Positions 9,326-19,021 are shown, numbered from the stretch's first letter. The stretch is DNA of 64,000 nt from Peribacillus frigoritolerans (GCF_040250305.1 NZ_CP158190.1:4124001-4188000), one strand, 5' to 3'. Translations and numbers: made by a program. The notes: generated by a model from the sequence alone, not told the origin.

Positions 9326-12163
9326 TTAATTAACATGTAAAAATTCCAGTTCTTCTTCCGTAATCAATACATCCCTGGGCCTTGAGCCCCTGGATTCGGA
9401 AACTACTCCATGTTGCTCCATCATTTCTATTAGGCGCGCTGCACGGTTGTAACCGACACGGAAGCGCCTTTGGACACTAGATGCAGATGCAGCCTGCTGG
9501 CTCACGACAAATTCACATGCCTCGAAAAACAGTTCATCCGCTTCTTCCGTGACCTGGGCCCTGTTCAGCAAGTCTTCCTGCTCGAACAGGTATTTTGGCT
9601 GCTGCTCCAGTTTAACATGGTTGACGACTTGGTCGATTTCTTCATCACTCACAAAAGTCCCTTGCAGGCGCACCGTTTTTGAAGAGCCGTTTTCAGCGAA
9701 TAACATATCTCCTCTTCCCAATAATTTTTCTGCACCGCCGCTATCGATGATCGTACGGGAGTCGACTTGTGAAGAAACCGAAAAAGCGATCCTTGTCGGG
9801 ATATTTGCCTTGATCAATCCAGTTATGACATCGACTGAAGGTCTTTGAGTGGCTACAATCAAATGGATGCCGCAGGCACGGGCCTTTTGGGCAATCCGGC
9901 AAATCGCTTCCTCTACATCAGCCGGGGACATCATCATTAGATCCGCAAGCTCATCGATGATCACCAGGATATAAGGCAGCTTGCTTGAATATTGACCGGC
10001 TTTTTCCGCTTGGTCATTAAAGCGGGTGATATCACGGACACCGGCATGTACAAACAATTCATAACGCCGTTCCATCTCCTCTACAGCCCACTTCAACGCA
10101 GCCGTAGCGGCTTTTACATCGGTTATGACTGGACTGACCAAATGCGGGATCCGGTTATATGGGGCGAGCTCAACCATTTTCGGATCGATCAATAGCAATT
10201 TCAACTCCTGCGGCGTCGCTTTATAAAGCAAGCTTACCAGCATGGTGTTGATACAGACACTTTTCCCCGATCCCGTTTGCCCGGCTATCAAGCCATGCGG
10301 CATCTTTCTCAAATCCGTGATGATCGGCTGACCGGATATATCGAGTCCTAAAGCCACAGCAAGCGGTGATTCATGCTCTTGAAACTCAGTACTTTCCAAA
10401 ACCTCCCGCAAAAATACCGGTTTGCTTTTCCTATTCGGAATCTCGATGCCAATTGTATGTTTACCCGGAATAGGCGCTTCCATCCGCATATCCTGAGCAG
10501 CTAGGCTTAATTTGATGTCATCCATCAGGTTCGTCACTTTATTCACCTTCACTCCCGGTTCCGGATGCACCTCGAAACGAGTTACTGCCGGTCCTTGAGT
10601 GACATTGACTACCTTTGCACGGACATTGAAATTCTTCAATGTCTCATCAAGTAATAAAGTCTGTTCCTCGAGCCACACATCATCATGCACAGCATAAGTG
10701 GGAGGTGTCAGCAATTCGATATTCGGAAACACATAGTATGGATTTTCATTTTCATCCGCTTCCACGGAGCCAAAAACTGCCGGGATTTCGCCCTTACTGC
10801 TTTCTGCCGCTGCCTCTGTATAAACTGCTTCTTGATACCCGGTTCCAGAAATGGGGGATTCCTGTTCCAAGAGCGGCTTAGGGTTGGAACCGATGTTGGA
10901 TTCGACTGTATTTTCAGGCACGGCGACGGTTTCGGAACCAATCTTAGTGTCCGAAAAGGTAGGTGAAATGTCCGGAGTCTGCTCTTTCGGCATAACTCTG
11001 CCTTCCTCCGGTTTCCATTCAGGAATGGTGGATGGTTTCGCTTGTCCTGCCTCCATTTGGGCAGCATCATCCATTGGCCGCTTATCAGATGAAACTACTG
11101 CCCTTTCCGAATTAAGGCTTTTTTTTTCCGGCATCATTTTATTCATGAAAACATTTTTTTCCCGATCTTGCTTAAGCATCATCACATTAAATGGGATATG
11201 TTTTTTCGGACGTTTGTGCTGCACTTCAGGTATTGCCTCAGATGGGTCTTCAGGCATTATCCCTTGACTAACGGATGGTTGATTGGATTGTACAGCAATC
11301 TCCCCAGGAACCGATATCGCTTCAGGCGGTGTGTCGTCCGTCTGTTCCATGATGGATACAGCGACTTCGCGTCCAAAATCGACTTCGTCCTGGTCAATAG
11401 CCTCTTTTTCCACCGCAGGCTCAATTATGTTAGGCTCGATTACTGCTTGTTCTGGAAGTGTCTCAATGGAATTCCTGCGAAAGAAAGCGGGTATCTCCGA
11501 ATCTTCCCGTTTTTCTTCCGCTTGTTCCGGTATAAGAACGGATGGTTCTGTCGTCAATTCCTCATGTGACACTTCTTTTGGGATTTCAGGAATCGATACT
11601 GGAATCCCGATATCGGGTTCTTCTTTTTTAAGGATAGGCATTTTGCTTTCCAGTTCATATTCGACAATTTCTTCAGAAGCGACTATTTTTTTTTCCGGAC
11701 GACGGAACCCATAAATGGGTGAAGGGATTTCCGTCGGCCGGAATGGAGTATTTGAAGGGACTATTTTTGAGACTTCCTCCCGTTCGAAGTTTCTCCGTTT
11801 TGGTTCAGGATCCCTCACAGGCCTTCTCGTTTCTTTGGCCGCGTTCCCCTGTTTGGGTTCATGATCTTCCCTGTTTCTTTCCCTAGGCTTTCTTTTGTTC
11901 TGTTCACGGTCTGGAATGAGCGGAAACTTGAACTGCCCTTTTGGATATTGAAACAGGATTTTCGTATCAGGGTCTGGCGTCTGCGACATTTTTTCCACTT
12001 TTTGATTGTAAACCTTTATTTCTTCTTCCTTTGACTTCGAAAGCTTTGAAAAATCCATTTTCCTTAATGTCTCTTCATCAAGCGGTTCATCTATAATAAT
12101 TTCTTCGATTTCGATAATTTCCTCTGCTTGGAACCATTTTTTCATCTTATTTAGCCATTTCAA
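9326..12163 (-). CDS. sftA: SftA/YtpT, cytosolic FtsK-SpoIIIE DNA translocase
   Basis: About 945 residues. The C-terminal ~480 residues are an FtsK motor: Walker A GQTGSGKSVCIN, LLLIDPKMVELAPY, Walker B ILVIIDELADLMM, and the gamma winged helix RRFRVGYNRAARLIEMMEQHG at the end. The ~450 N-terminal residues are low-complexity, Pro/Glu-rich and lack membrane helices, as in soluble SftA of B. subtilis, which moves chromosomes from the closing septum. I prefer a TTG start at 12163: AGAAAGAGTGAT is spaced 8 nt from it, whereas GTG at 12172 overlaps that site. ATG 12145 is the alternative. Confidence 0.93.
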   Translation of the reverse strand: MKWLNKMKKWFQAEEIIEIEEIIIDEPLDEETLRKMDFSKLSKSKEEEIKVYNQKVEKMSQTPDPDTKILFQYPKGQFKFPLIPDREQNKRKPRERNREDHEPKQGNAAKETRRPVRDPEPKRRNFEREEVSKIVPSNTPFRPTEIPSPIYGFRRPEKKIVASEEIVEYELESKMPILKKEEPDIGIPVSIPEIPKEVSHEELTTEPSVLIPEQAEEKREDSEIPAFFRRNSIETLPEQAVIEPNIIEPAVEKEAIDQDEVDFGREVAVSIMEQTDDTPPEAISVPGEIAVQSNQPSVSQGIMPEDPSEAIPEVQHKRPKKHIPFNVMMLKQDREKNVFMNKMMPEKKSLNSERAVVSSDKRPMDDAAQMEAGQAKPSTIPEWKPEEGRVMPKEQTPDISPTFSDTKIGSETVAVPENTVESNIGSNPKPLLEQESPISGTGYQEAVYTEAAAESSKGEIPAVFGSVEADENENPYYVFPNIELLTPPTYAVHDDVWLEEQTLLLDETLKNFNVRAKVVNVTQGPAVTRFEVHPEPGVKVNKVTNLMDDIKLSLAAQDMRMEAPIPGKHTIGIEIPNRKSKPVFLREVLESTEFQEHESPLAVALGLDISGQPIITDLRKMPHGLIAGQTGSGKSVCINTMLVSLLYKATPQELKLLLIDPKMVELAPYNRIPHLVSPVITDVKAATAALKWAVEEMERRYELFVHAGVRDITRFNDQAEKAGQYSSKLPYILVIIDELADLMMMSPADVEEAICRIAQKARACGIHLIVATQRPSVDVITGLIKANIPTRIAFSVSSQVDSRTIIDSGGAEKLLGRGDMLFAENGSSKTVRLQGTFVSDEEIDQVVNHVKLEQQPKYLFEQEDLLNRAQVTEEADELFFEACEFVVSQQAASASSVQRRFRVGYNRAARLIEMMEQHGVVSESRGSRPRDVLITEEELEFLHVN

Positions 12164-12506
12164 AACTATCACTCTTTCTACATCTGTAGTTATGTAACTA
12201 ATTCTACCAGTTATTTTAAAAATATCGAGAAAATTTAAGCTAAATTGGGATTAGTATCTATTTTTTTGCCGCACTCTTACTAACTAAACGTATTTCGCAG
12301 AACTCCTACCCTATTAAACCCCTTCTGGAATGAGTTTAAACCTACCCATCGCGAAATAACATTAGCCCCTAGTCTACTATTTAAATAAAACACCGCTGTT
12401 AAATCGCGTTTACAAAGAGATTAAGTTTTCATGCGGAGCAAGAAGCAAACTGGTCAATTCATTGAAGCATCCTTCACGAAACCTCCGGTGGCATCCTGAA
12501 ACCCAT
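12164..12506. other. Intergenic stretch upstream of sftA
   Basis: AT-rich. Expected to hold the sftA promoter, but I could not find a promoter with both boxes convincing, nor any gene or RNA element. Confidence 0.4.
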
Positions 12507-12539
12507 AAAACACCGTTCGTTAATACCGAACGGTGTTTT
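12507..12539 (-). terminator. Terminator of the M20 amidohydrolase gene
   Basis: AAAACACCGTTCG / CGAACGGTGTTTT hairpin; the minus-strand copy ends in UUUU. Confidence 0.8.
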
Positions 12540-12581
12540 GTGGGTTTCTGCATTTTTTTACAAACAAATATACCAATGGGA

Positions 12582-13775
12582 CTATTCCCATTCATAAAAA
12601 TTGCATACAACTTGGGCCACTGATTTGGATGCGATCAAAAGGGCATCTTCATCAATGTCGAATTTAGGATGGTGATTGAAATATGCCTTCTCCACCCCTT
12701 TCGGTTTACAGCCAATGTAAAAGAAGCAGCCAGGAATCTTTTCTGCATAATACGAAAAATCCTCTGAACCTGAGAAAACCGGAAATTCCAAAACCTTCTT
12801 AATATCTTTGTCTTTCATGCTTTCCAGACTATTTTTCACGAATACAGTCAGTTCAGGGTCATTAAATAACGGAGGATAATCAGGCACATATGTTAGCTCG
12901 CACTGAACATCAAATTCCGTTTCTATCCCTTTGACGATCCGGTGGATTTCCTTATCGATCAGCTTTTGGGTTTCTGCTGTCATATAACGGACATCCCCTT
13001 CAATTTCTATACGATCTTTAATGACATTAAAGCTTCCTTTTCCATCGAAGGAGCCGATTGTGACCACGCCCATATCAAAAGGGTTCAAGCGGCGGCTGAT
13101 TACAGTTTGTACGGCTGTCACGAAATGGGCGCCTGCCACAATGGCATCATTAGCCATATGCGGGGACGAACCATGGCCGCCTACACCCTTTATCGCCAAC
13201 TTGAAATAGGTCCGTCCAGCCATCGAATAGCCGCCGTGATACCCGACAACTCCTGCTGGATGGGACGGAAATAAGTGGATTCCAAAAACGGCATCCAGTT
13301 CATCCAAAAACCCTGATTCCATCATGCTTTTTGCTCCACCTGGGGGTGTTTCTTCTGCATGTTGATGGATTATTTTTATCGTACCGGATAGGGAATCTTT
13401 AAGCTCATTGATGCAGTCTGCCAGAACCAATAAATAAGCGGTATGCCCATCATGTCCGCAGGCATGCATAACACCTTCATTTTTTGAACGGAACGGGACA
13501 TCCGCTTCTTCTGTAATCGGCAATGCATCGAAATCTGCACGGAGACCTATCGTTTTCCCAGGTTTTCCGCCTTCGATCGTTACGATGATCCCTAATCCAT
13601 TTCCTACATTCGTTTGAATCGACACATCCTTTCCCTTATAAAAATCAATGATATATTGTGCCGTTCTCTCTTCTTTGAAGGATAGTTCCGGATTCTCGTG
13701 TAAATGACGGCGGATTTGAACCATTTCCCCTTTACGGGCTTCCAGCATGTTCATTAATTTGCTTTTCACGTTCAC
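12582..13775 (-). CDS. M20 family N-acyl-amino-acid amidohydrolase
   Basis: 397 residues from GTG 13775 (AAGGGGGAG 7 nt upstream; the frame runs further but without a start signal). Di-metal M20 motifs: LRADFDALPITE, MHACGHDGHTAY, HQHAEETPPGGAKSMM, GGHGSSPHMANDAI and PVFSGSEDFSYY. The family removes acyl groups from N-acylated amino acids or related compounds (hippurate hydrolase/aminoacylase type). The real substrate cannot be read from sequence. Located between sftA and the riboswitch-linked unknown gene; monocistronic with its own terminator. Confidence 0.9.
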   Translation of the reverse strand: MNVKSKLMNMLEARKGEMVQIRRHLHENPELSFKEERTAQYIIDFYKGKDVSIQTNVGNGLGIIVTIEGGKPGKTIGLRADFDALPITEEADVPFRSKNEGVMHACGHDGHTAYLLVLADCINELKDSLSGTIKIIHQHAEETPPGGAKSMMESGFLDELDAVFGIHLFPSHPAGVVGYHGGYSMAGRTYFKLAIKGVGGHGSSPHMANDAIVAGAHFVTAVQTVISRRLNPFDMGVVTIGSFDGKGSFNVIKDRIEIEGDVRYMTAETQKLIDKEIHRIVKGIETEFDVQCELTYVPDYPPLFNDPELTVFVKNSLESMKDKDIKKVLEFPVFSGSEDFSYYAEKIPGCFFYIGCKPKGVEKAYFNHHPKFDIDEDALLIASKSVAQVVCNFYEWE

Positions 13776-13884
13776 AACTATTCTCCCCCTTATTTGTTGG
13801 TCAGGTATGCCTTTCGTGGCCCATGTATAGCATTTATACATCATGCTCTGTTAATTGTCATTGTGGATAAACAGCGTAATAGAA

Positions 13885-13907
13885 AAGGACCATGCTTGTA
13901 GGTCCTT
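13885..13907 (-). terminator. Terminator of the unknown gene at 13961
   Basis: AAGGACC / GGTCCTT hairpin with a UUUU tail on the minus strand. Confidence 0.65.
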
Positions 13908-13960
13908 ACTTAGTTGCTTAACTAACGCACCGGATATTCTGGATATTACTAAAAAAGATT

Positions 13961-14677
13961 CTATTGGAATATTTGCTGTTCATATTTCCAATATAAGCTC
14001 TCGGAGCTATTCTTTTCTAAGAAGGTGACTATAAATTTAGTTTTATAATCTGGATCTGAAAATGAAACTTTATGATTGTATGTCCAACCTATTTTTCCTA
14101 ATTTGCTGAAAAGATGCTGTTCATCGGTATCAGTTTCTCTCATAATCCGTTCTCTTCCTATGACTTCACCATTTCTCTTTTTGATTTCGAGAAACACATC
14201 TATATAAGAAACTTCTTGTTCAAAGACAATACAGCAAGAATATTTTCTGTTAGGGCTGCTTTTCTTCGCATAAATCCACTTGTTCTCAAAGTCTAGGTTT
14301 ATTATTTTTTGATGGATATCCTTAAAAAGGCTAATATCAAAATTAAGTTCCTTTGCTACTTGTTCTAAAGGTTTTTGCATAACTTCAAGTGTATATTCTT
14401 TTTTCCTTTGGTCCGTAGGCAATGAGAAAAACTCTTTCATATTAATCTCAGCAAAAACAGATTTATAATTAAACATAATAAACGAATCAGCGTCTAATTT
14501 ATTTATTATGCCCAAGCCTGATACACAATTAATCAGTATTCCCTTATATTCATCCGTTTTGAATTCTGGAAGCAAACGACTGTATAAAGAAGCGATACAT
14601 CTTGTTTCCCTATAAAAGATTAAATTTGCCTGTCTATCCTCTGGAAATAATAATTCAATATTTCTTATAATCGGCAT
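13961..14677 (-). CDS. Unknown 238-residue protein downstream of a glycine riboswitch
   Basis: Not recognised. No signal peptide or membrane segment; soluble, rich in Lys, Phe, Ile and Tyr, with two Cys in YSCCIVFEQE and one in NCVSG. A strong CCGGAGGT ribosome binding site precedes ATG. Base composition is clearly more AT-rich than murC or the ytp genes, and the gene interrupts the conserved order between sftA and ytpQ, so it is probably acquired. A glycine-riboswitch-like aptamer lies ~120-200 bp upstream on the same strand and may control it, or may be left over from a lost glycine transporter gene. Confidence 0.75.
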   Translation of the reverse strand: MPIIRNIELLFPEDRQANLIFYRETRCIASLYSRLLPEFKTDEYKGILINCVSGLGIINKLDADSFIMFNYKSVFAEINMKEFFSLPTDQRKKEYTLEVMQKPLEQVAKELNFDISLFKDIHQKIINLDFENKWIYAKKSSPNRKYSCCIVFEQEVSYIDVFLEIKKRNGEVIGRERIMRETDTDEQHLFSKLGKIGWTYNHKVSFSDPDYKTKFIVTFLEKNSSESLYWKYEQQIFQ

Positions 14678-14729
14678 AACTACCTCCGGAAAACCAATGA
14701 AAATATTTTTATAATGCCGGAACTAAGCA

Positions 14730-14768
14730 AAAGCCGCTACTGCTCAATTAAAAAAATTGCAACGGCCC
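14730..14768 (-). terminator. Terminator-like hairpin in the riboswitch expression platform
   Basis: Minus-strand GCCGTTGCAATT and AATTGAGCAGTAGCGGC form an imperfect stem followed by UUUUGCUU, between the aptamer and the start codon of the unknown gene. Confidence 0.5.
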
Positions 14769-14791
14769 CTATATTATATTGGACGATAAAA

Positions 14792-14885
14792 AAGACAAAG
14801 AGTTTAGCTCCAAAGGATATTTTTGGAACTTGCTCCTTCGGTGGCTCAATGCTTGCACTCTCCCACAACGTTCTTCCGCTTGTTC
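14792..14885 (-). ncRNA. Glycine riboswitch aptamer (single, by signature)
   Basis: On the minus strand GGGAGAG (14864-14858) is followed by CACCGAAGGAGCAA (14843-14830), then an 8-bp stem GTTCCAAA / TTTGGAGC, then AAACTCT near 14804-14798. This order (GGAGAG, CCGAAGGRGCAA, P3 hairpin, AACTCT) is the conserved core of the gcvT-type glycine riboswitch. The 3' CTCTCAGG consensus is degenerate (CTCTTTGTC) and I see only one aptamer rather than the common tandem pair, so it may be weak or decayed. Covariance-model search was not possible here. Confidence 0.65.
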
Positions 14886-14975
14886 TATCTTTATATATTT
14901 TCAAAATATTCCAATTATATTATCACCGATTAAAAAATAAATATCAACTCTGAGTTATACACTCTATTAAACTTT

Positions 14976-15011
14976 AAAAGGACCGCTGCCAGATGCTGAC
15001 ACGGTCCTTTT
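14976..15011 (-). terminator. Terminator of the ytpP-ytpQ unit
   Basis: AAAAGGACCG / CGGTCCTTTT hairpin, U-rich on the minus strand, 14 bp after the ytpQ stop. Confidence 0.85.
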
Positions 15012-15024
15012 GTGATTCAATATA

Positions 15025-15831
15025 TTATTGTTCACGTTTTTTGTTTTTACCCATAATGAAGATGGGCTCCAACTCATTTTCTTCGTAAAGGAATGATAGA
15101 GCCGTTATCGGAACATGACCGCTGGCAAAGAAGCTCATCGCCATTTGCGCAAGAATATCATAGCCCGTATCATTCTTCACATCTGCAATGATGATGACAT
15201 CCTGATGGGGAATGGCCACAGCCATGGTTCCCTCGATCCTGTCCTTCATTTCCCGAAGCCATGATTCATTTAGAATCCTGCTGGCATCATATCCATCATT
15301 CGTGTTCAAAAAATAAAATGCATTACCTGCAACGATATCCGACTTCATTTCAGTGGAGAGGGAACGGGCATTAAAAAGGGCAATTTCACGGATTCTGTCA
15401 CCCTGCCAATTTTCCCGTTGAATCATCTTTTCATCTATAAGACGGTAGGTTTTTCCTAAATCAAGGGCATAAAAAACCCGGGTTTCAGCCGTATGCTCAT
15501 CGAATAAAAATGGATTTCCTTCTTCCGATTCCATTGGAAAGGAGGTCGAGCGAATGACTGGGAAAATGAATTTCTCCTTGCCTTCCATACTGTGTTCTTC
15601 CCCCATCACATTCAGGGCCTCTTCTACGTAATAGGTAATTTCATCGATGGCCTTTTCCTGTACGTTTTCATAGTTAGCAAGCACAGGAGGCAACTCGATG
15701 GTGATCCCCTTCCCGGTCTTCACATTTTCCACCCGTAACGTATCTTGCTTGCTATCGAATTTGAATGTGCGATTCTCATCTTTTAAACGTTCCTTCAAGA
15801 TATTTTTCAGCTTCGTGCTGTCCATTTTCAT
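15025..15831 (-). CDS. ytpQ: YtpQ, DUF1444 family protein
   Basis: 268 residues with GAGGAGG 7 nt upstream of ATG. Matches the DUF1444/YtpQ family in length and in the [21 protein letters not shown] and [17 protein letters not shown] segments. Cytosolic; function unknown. It follows the thioredoxin-like ytpP by 50 bp in the same orientation, as in B. subtilis, so the two are probably cotranscribed. Confidence 0.9.
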   Translation of the reverse strand: MKMDSTKLKNILKERLKDENRTFKFDSKQDTLRVENVKTGKGITIELPPVLANYENVQEKAIDEITYYVEEALNVMGEEHSMEGKEKFIFPVIRSTSFPMESEEGNPFLFDEHTAETRVFYALDLGKTYRLIDEKMIQRENWQGDRIREIALFNARSLSTEMKSDIVAGNAFYFLNTNDGYDASRILNESWLREMKDRIEGTMAVAIPHQDVIIIADVKNDTGYDILAQMAMSFFASGHVPITALSFLYEENELEPIFIMGKNKKREQ

Positions 15832-15881
15832 GTCTGACCCTCCTCTTCATTGAAAAATCCCCAGCGAGAAGGGGAAATTGA

Positions 15882-16193
15882 TTATAATGATTGAATGAAT
15901 TCCTCAATTTGTTCTTGCGTTTTGCGATCCTTGCTCACGAATCTGCCTAGCTCTTTGCCATTCTCATATGCGATGAAACTTGGTATACCGAATACATCAT
16001 TAGCCGCACACACATCGATGAATTCATCACGGTCCACATAAATGAATGTAAAGTCAGGAAATTTCGTTTCAATCTCCGGCATGATCGGTTCGATTACACG
16101 GCAATCTCCACACCATGTTGCTGAAAAAAGAAAGATATGTTTGCCTTCATTTTTCAAAGCAGCATATTGCTCAACGGTTTGTAATTTTTCCAT
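15882..16193 (-). CDS. ytpP: YtpP, thioredoxin-like protein
   Basis: 103 residues, a minimal thioredoxin fold with active site SATWCGDCRVIEP near residue 27 and cis-Pro loop GIPSFIAY near 72. The WCGDC redox pair differs from the WCGPC of TrxA. In B. subtilis YtpP is linked to the thiol/bacillithiol redox network. Precedes ytpQ. Confidence 0.92.
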   Translation of the reverse strand: MEKLQTVEQYAALKNEGKHIFLFSATWCGDCRVIEPIMPEIETKFPDFTFIYVDRDEFIDVCAANDVFGIPSFIAYENGKELGRFVSKDRKTQEQIEEFIQSL

Positions 16194-16302
16194 TTGTATA
16201 TTCCTCCTGCTCTAAATGAAACCTTAGTTTTTATAATCCCATCATACCAGAGTCTTTGCGAATCAACCATTAATACGGATCGGTTGAAAGGCAGCGGTCC
16301 TC

Positions 16303-16809
16303 TTATTTCTGGGGCACGGATGAGACGATTTCCATCATTTGTTTTGCATCGGTTTTTAATTGGTCTTTATCCGTTTCGGTTGTCAGCTTCACCCCGCCGA
16401 TCCCCACTGCAAGCTCATACTTTTCTTTCGGTATCTCTTTAATCGAAATAAAGCCGAATTTATCATCGGTTTGAAAAGAATGCAGCACTTCAAATTGATC
16501 CTCTTGTTCCTTTATCGCCAAATATAACACGGAGCTGTCTTCTTTTTCATTCGGATTGACAAATAATATATAAATCTTATCACCTTTTTGTAAAATCAAA
16601 TTATTATCATGTTCTTCCACTACTTTAAAATCGTTTGGCAGATGGACCTGAATTAGCCCTGCCTCTTGATTGGGCTGTTTTTCATCGTCACGAAAAGCCA
16701 CTTCAGCAGCCTTCATTGCCCTTTCGGTTTGTCTTTCGATACCTGAGCAGCCCACGATCAAACTGCTTATCAACAGGAAAACAAAAAAATTCTTATTCGA
16801 TAAAGCCAT
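16303..16809 (-). CDS. Small lipoprotein of unknown function
   Basis: 168 residues from ATG 16809, chosen because GGAGG is 7 nt upstream. Lipoprotein signal: FFVFLLISSLIVGC, with Cys near residue 20 as the lipidation site. The mature part is charged with short beta-like stretches (LILQKGDKIYILFVNP) and ends with a Lys/Gln tail. No family recognised. Divergent from ytoQ across a short promoter region; outer face of the membrane is the expected location. Confidence 0.8.
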   Translation of the reverse strand: MALSNKNFFVFLLISSLIVGCSGIERQTERAMKAAEVAFRDDEKQPNQEAGLIQVHLPNDFKVVEEHDNNLILQKGDKIYILFVNPNEKEDSSVLYLAIKEQEDQFEVLHSFQTDDKFGFISIKEIPKEKYELAVGIGGVKLTTETDKDQLKTDAKQMMEIVSSVPQK

Positions 16810-16932
16810 CGTCATTCCTCCAGCTGTCTCTTTTACTACCTTATGGATAATATTATCCTTATTTACGGAATTCATCCATTTACTAAAAAACATGGTACAA
16901 TGAAAGCAATTTTAATACCGAGGAGGAAAACA

Positions 16933-17382
16933 ATGAAGTTAATCGTGTATCTTGCTGGGGAAATCCATTCAAATTGGAGAAGCGAGTTGAGAGATAAGGC
17001 CGCTGCACTGAAGCTTCCTTTAGAATTCGTCGGCCCGATGGAAAATCATGAACGCTCCGATAATATCGGTGAAGATATCCTCGGAGAACAGCCGAATCCC
17101 ATCCTGAAGGATGCAGCCGCTTCCCAAATCAATAATTTGCGGACAGGTCTTTTGATGAAAAAAGCCGATCTTGTTGTCGCTCTGTTTGGCGAGAAATATA
17201 AACAGTGGAATACTGCCATGGACGCAAGCACCGCCGTTTCCCTGGGTAAACCGCTTATTTTGATTCGTCCGGAATCCCATCATCATGCCTTAAAGGAATT
17301 GTCGGAAAAGGCGAGTGTCACGGTCGAATCCGTGAACCAAGCCATGAAGGTGCTTTCTTATATTTTTGAAGAAGGGCTGTAA
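16933..17382 (+). CDS. ytoQ: YtoQ family protein
   Basis: 149 residues from ATG 16933 (GAGGAGG 6 nt upstream). Rossmann-like start KLIVYLAGEIHSNWR, then ADLVVALFGEKYKQWN and TAVSLGKPLILI, which recall nucleoside 2-deoxyribosyltransferase-type folds. The family is conserved in Bacillaceae and has no proven activity. Position between ytpP and ytoP agrees with B. subtilis. Confidence 0.9.
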   Translation: MKLIVYLAGEIHSNWRSELRDKAAALKLPLEFVGPMENHERSDNIGEDILGEQPNPILKDAAASQINNLRTGLLMKKADLVVALFGEKYKQWNTAMDASTAVSLGKPLILIRPESHHHALKELSEKASVTVESVNQAMKVLSYIFEEGL

Positions 17383-17445
17383 ATCTCCCTGTCCCTTAAC
17401 CTTCCAGCTCAATGTATGAAAGACTGATCATTTTAAAGAAACGAA

Positions 17446-17475
17446 TAAAAAGCTTGCAGGACCTCCCCTGCAAGC
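17446..17475 (-). terminator. Terminator of the AraC-type regulator gene
   Basis: GCTTGCAGG / CCTGCAAGC hairpin with UUUUUAUU on the minus strand; also lies after ytoQ and may serve both. Confidence 0.8.
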
Positions 17476-17488
17476 GAAAAACTTTACC

Positions 17489-18358
17489 TTATCCCTTTTT
17501 AATGGGAATCCAAATTTCGGAGTAATAGTCAGGGTTTGAAGCGTCGTCGTTCGCGTATACTTCCAATTCAGGAGTGCCGGCATGTTCATGACCGCTGGTA
17601 GGGAACCATTCGGAAAAAATTCGCTTCCAAGCTTGTTGCATGCTATCAGGCATAGGTCCGTGAACTTCGAATACAACCCACTTGGAAGCCGGTATCGTAA
17701 GGGTCGAAAACTCTTCAGGCGCTTTTCCGGCATACTCTGCACCTATCCAATAATCCATCGTTTCATTTTTTTCAACAGCCCGCTTATCGACACATACACC
17801 AAGCAAGCCATCTATTTGGCCATTGTTCAATTTCGCTAACTTATCTCCTGTTCCATCCGAATTGACTTTCTCCCACAACTTTGGAATCCCGATCAAATTC
17901 TCTTCATTAACCAAGGAAAACTCTTGCTTGATTCCAATCAATTGAAAGGAATCCCTTTCAAGGATATTGTATTTCATCGGTTTTGCCCCTTTCAGAATGA
18001 CCTGTATCATCAGGCGTTCATAGAATTTCAGCTTCCCCATGTACTTTCGGGCTTCGCTTGGAGAAACCCCATGCTGCCTTCGAAAAGCTTTTGAGAATGC
18101 CTCGGGGTTGTCATAGCCGTACTTGTAGGCTAAATCAATGACCTTGCCATTTGTGGATGAAATCTCCTGGGCCGCCAAGGTCAGTCTTCGACGCCGGATA
18201 TATTCACCAATGGAAATATCCGTTAAAATGGTGAATGTCCGTTGAAAATGAAAAGCTGAAGCATTCGCCTGCCTGGAAATGCTCTCGATCGTCAGGTCCT
18301 CCAATAAGTGCTCTTCGATATAGTCGATGGCCTTTTGGATTGATTCAACCCACCCCAT
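17489..18358 (-). CDS. AraC-type regulator with GyrI-like effector domain
   Basis: 289 residues. Residues 1-105 form a double AraC helix-turn-helix (DLTIESISRQANASAFHFQR; then KYGYDNPEAFSKAFRRQHGV). Residues ~130-289 match the GyrI/BmrR-like ligand-binding fold (YNILERDSFQLIGI ... WIGAEYAGKAP ... YYSEIWIPIKK). Such fusions typically sense cationic or aromatic drugs and activate transporter or detoxification genes. AAGGGGTGA precedes ATG. No obvious target gene is adjacent. Not part of the conserved ytp block, so probably an insertion. Confidence 0.88.
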   Translation of the reverse strand: MGWVESIQKAIDYIEEHLLEDLTIESISRQANASAFHFQRTFTILTDISIGEYIRRRRLTLAAQEISSTNGKVIDLAYKYGYDNPEAFSKAFRRQHGVSPSEARKYMGKLKFYERLMIQVILKGAKPMKYNILERDSFQLIGIKQEFSLVNEENLIGIPKLWEKVNSDGTGDKLAKLNNGQIDGLLGVCVDKRAVEKNETMDYWIGAEYAGKAPEEFSTLTIPASKWVVFEVHGPMPDSMQQAWKRIFSEWFPTSGHEHAGTPELEVYANDDASNPDYYSEIWIPIKKG

Positions 18359-18478
18359 ATCCGCTCACCCCTTGTCACTATACTAGCAAGGCCGCTCTAT
18401 AAAATCCTGTCTTATTCTGCTCTGTTTTGGCAGTGTTCGTTTCCATCATTCGAAGCCCACCCTTTCCATGCCAGTGAT

Positions 18479-19000
18479 TCAAAAATCCTGCTTTTTCATT
18501 TTCAGCTTATATTCGTGTTGACCGGCTAGCATCCTCATGATATGAAGGAACATTTCCCCCCTGGTGATTCGCTCATTTGTAAATACGCCGATCGCTCCTT
18601 CCTTTTTGCTAATATTCTCTTGCCTTGTGAAGGCGTCCATCACCGGGCCCAACTCTTCACCGTCCAGCAGCTTCCCGGCAACGATTCCCGGAACCGGGAT
18701 TCTCGCTCCGGCAGCTACTAAGACCTCACCGTCCCTCGTGGCCATTGCGCCCCAATTACACAGAAACAGGGCTTGTCCCATTTTCACGACACCGCCTTCA
18801 AGTCCGATACCCATTTCGGCATCACTGTGAATCAAGCAATTCCGGGCACGCGTCATTGCCCCCTCCATCGTTTCCTCGTCTGAAAAAGGCTGTTCCGGAA
18901 CCCCGCTCTCCACTTGAAGCGAAATGATTTCAGCATCTTCATATACACCAAGCACGGCACTTACTTTCGCCGGATTCTTACTGCCCACTGCTATTTTCAA
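18479..19000 (-). CDS. YjjX/DUF84 family non-canonical purine NTP phosphatase
   Basis: 173 residues from TTG 19000 (GGAAGG 8 nt upstream). Characteristic opening KIAVGSKNPAKVSAVLGVY, then SDEETMEGAMTRARN and MGIGLEGGVV, the pattern of YjjX inosine/xanthosine triphosphatases. It would remove ITP and XTP from the nucleotide pool. Orthology to E. coli yjjX is by motif only. Lies directly downstream of ytoP but after that gene's terminator. Confidence 0.82.
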   Translation of the reverse strand: MKIAVGSKNPAKVSAVLGVYEDAEIISLQVESGVPEQPFSDEETMEGAMTRARNCLIHSDAEMGIGLEGGVVKMGQALFLCNWGAMATRDGEVLVAAGARIPVPGIVAGKLLDGEELGPVMDAFTRQENISKKEGAIGVFTNERITRGEMFLHIMRMLAGQHEYKLKMKKQDF

Positions 19001-19021
19001 TATAATTACCTTCCTTCTATG

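Noticed and set aside
10639..11714. Plus-strand frames of 80-143 codons opposite the sftA N-terminal region
   Set aside because: Shadows of the low-complexity coding strand, without start signals.
14714..14953. 79-codon plus-strand frame before ytpQ
   Set aside because: No ribosome binding site, and it is antisense to the glycine-riboswitch-like RNA, which explains the sequence better.
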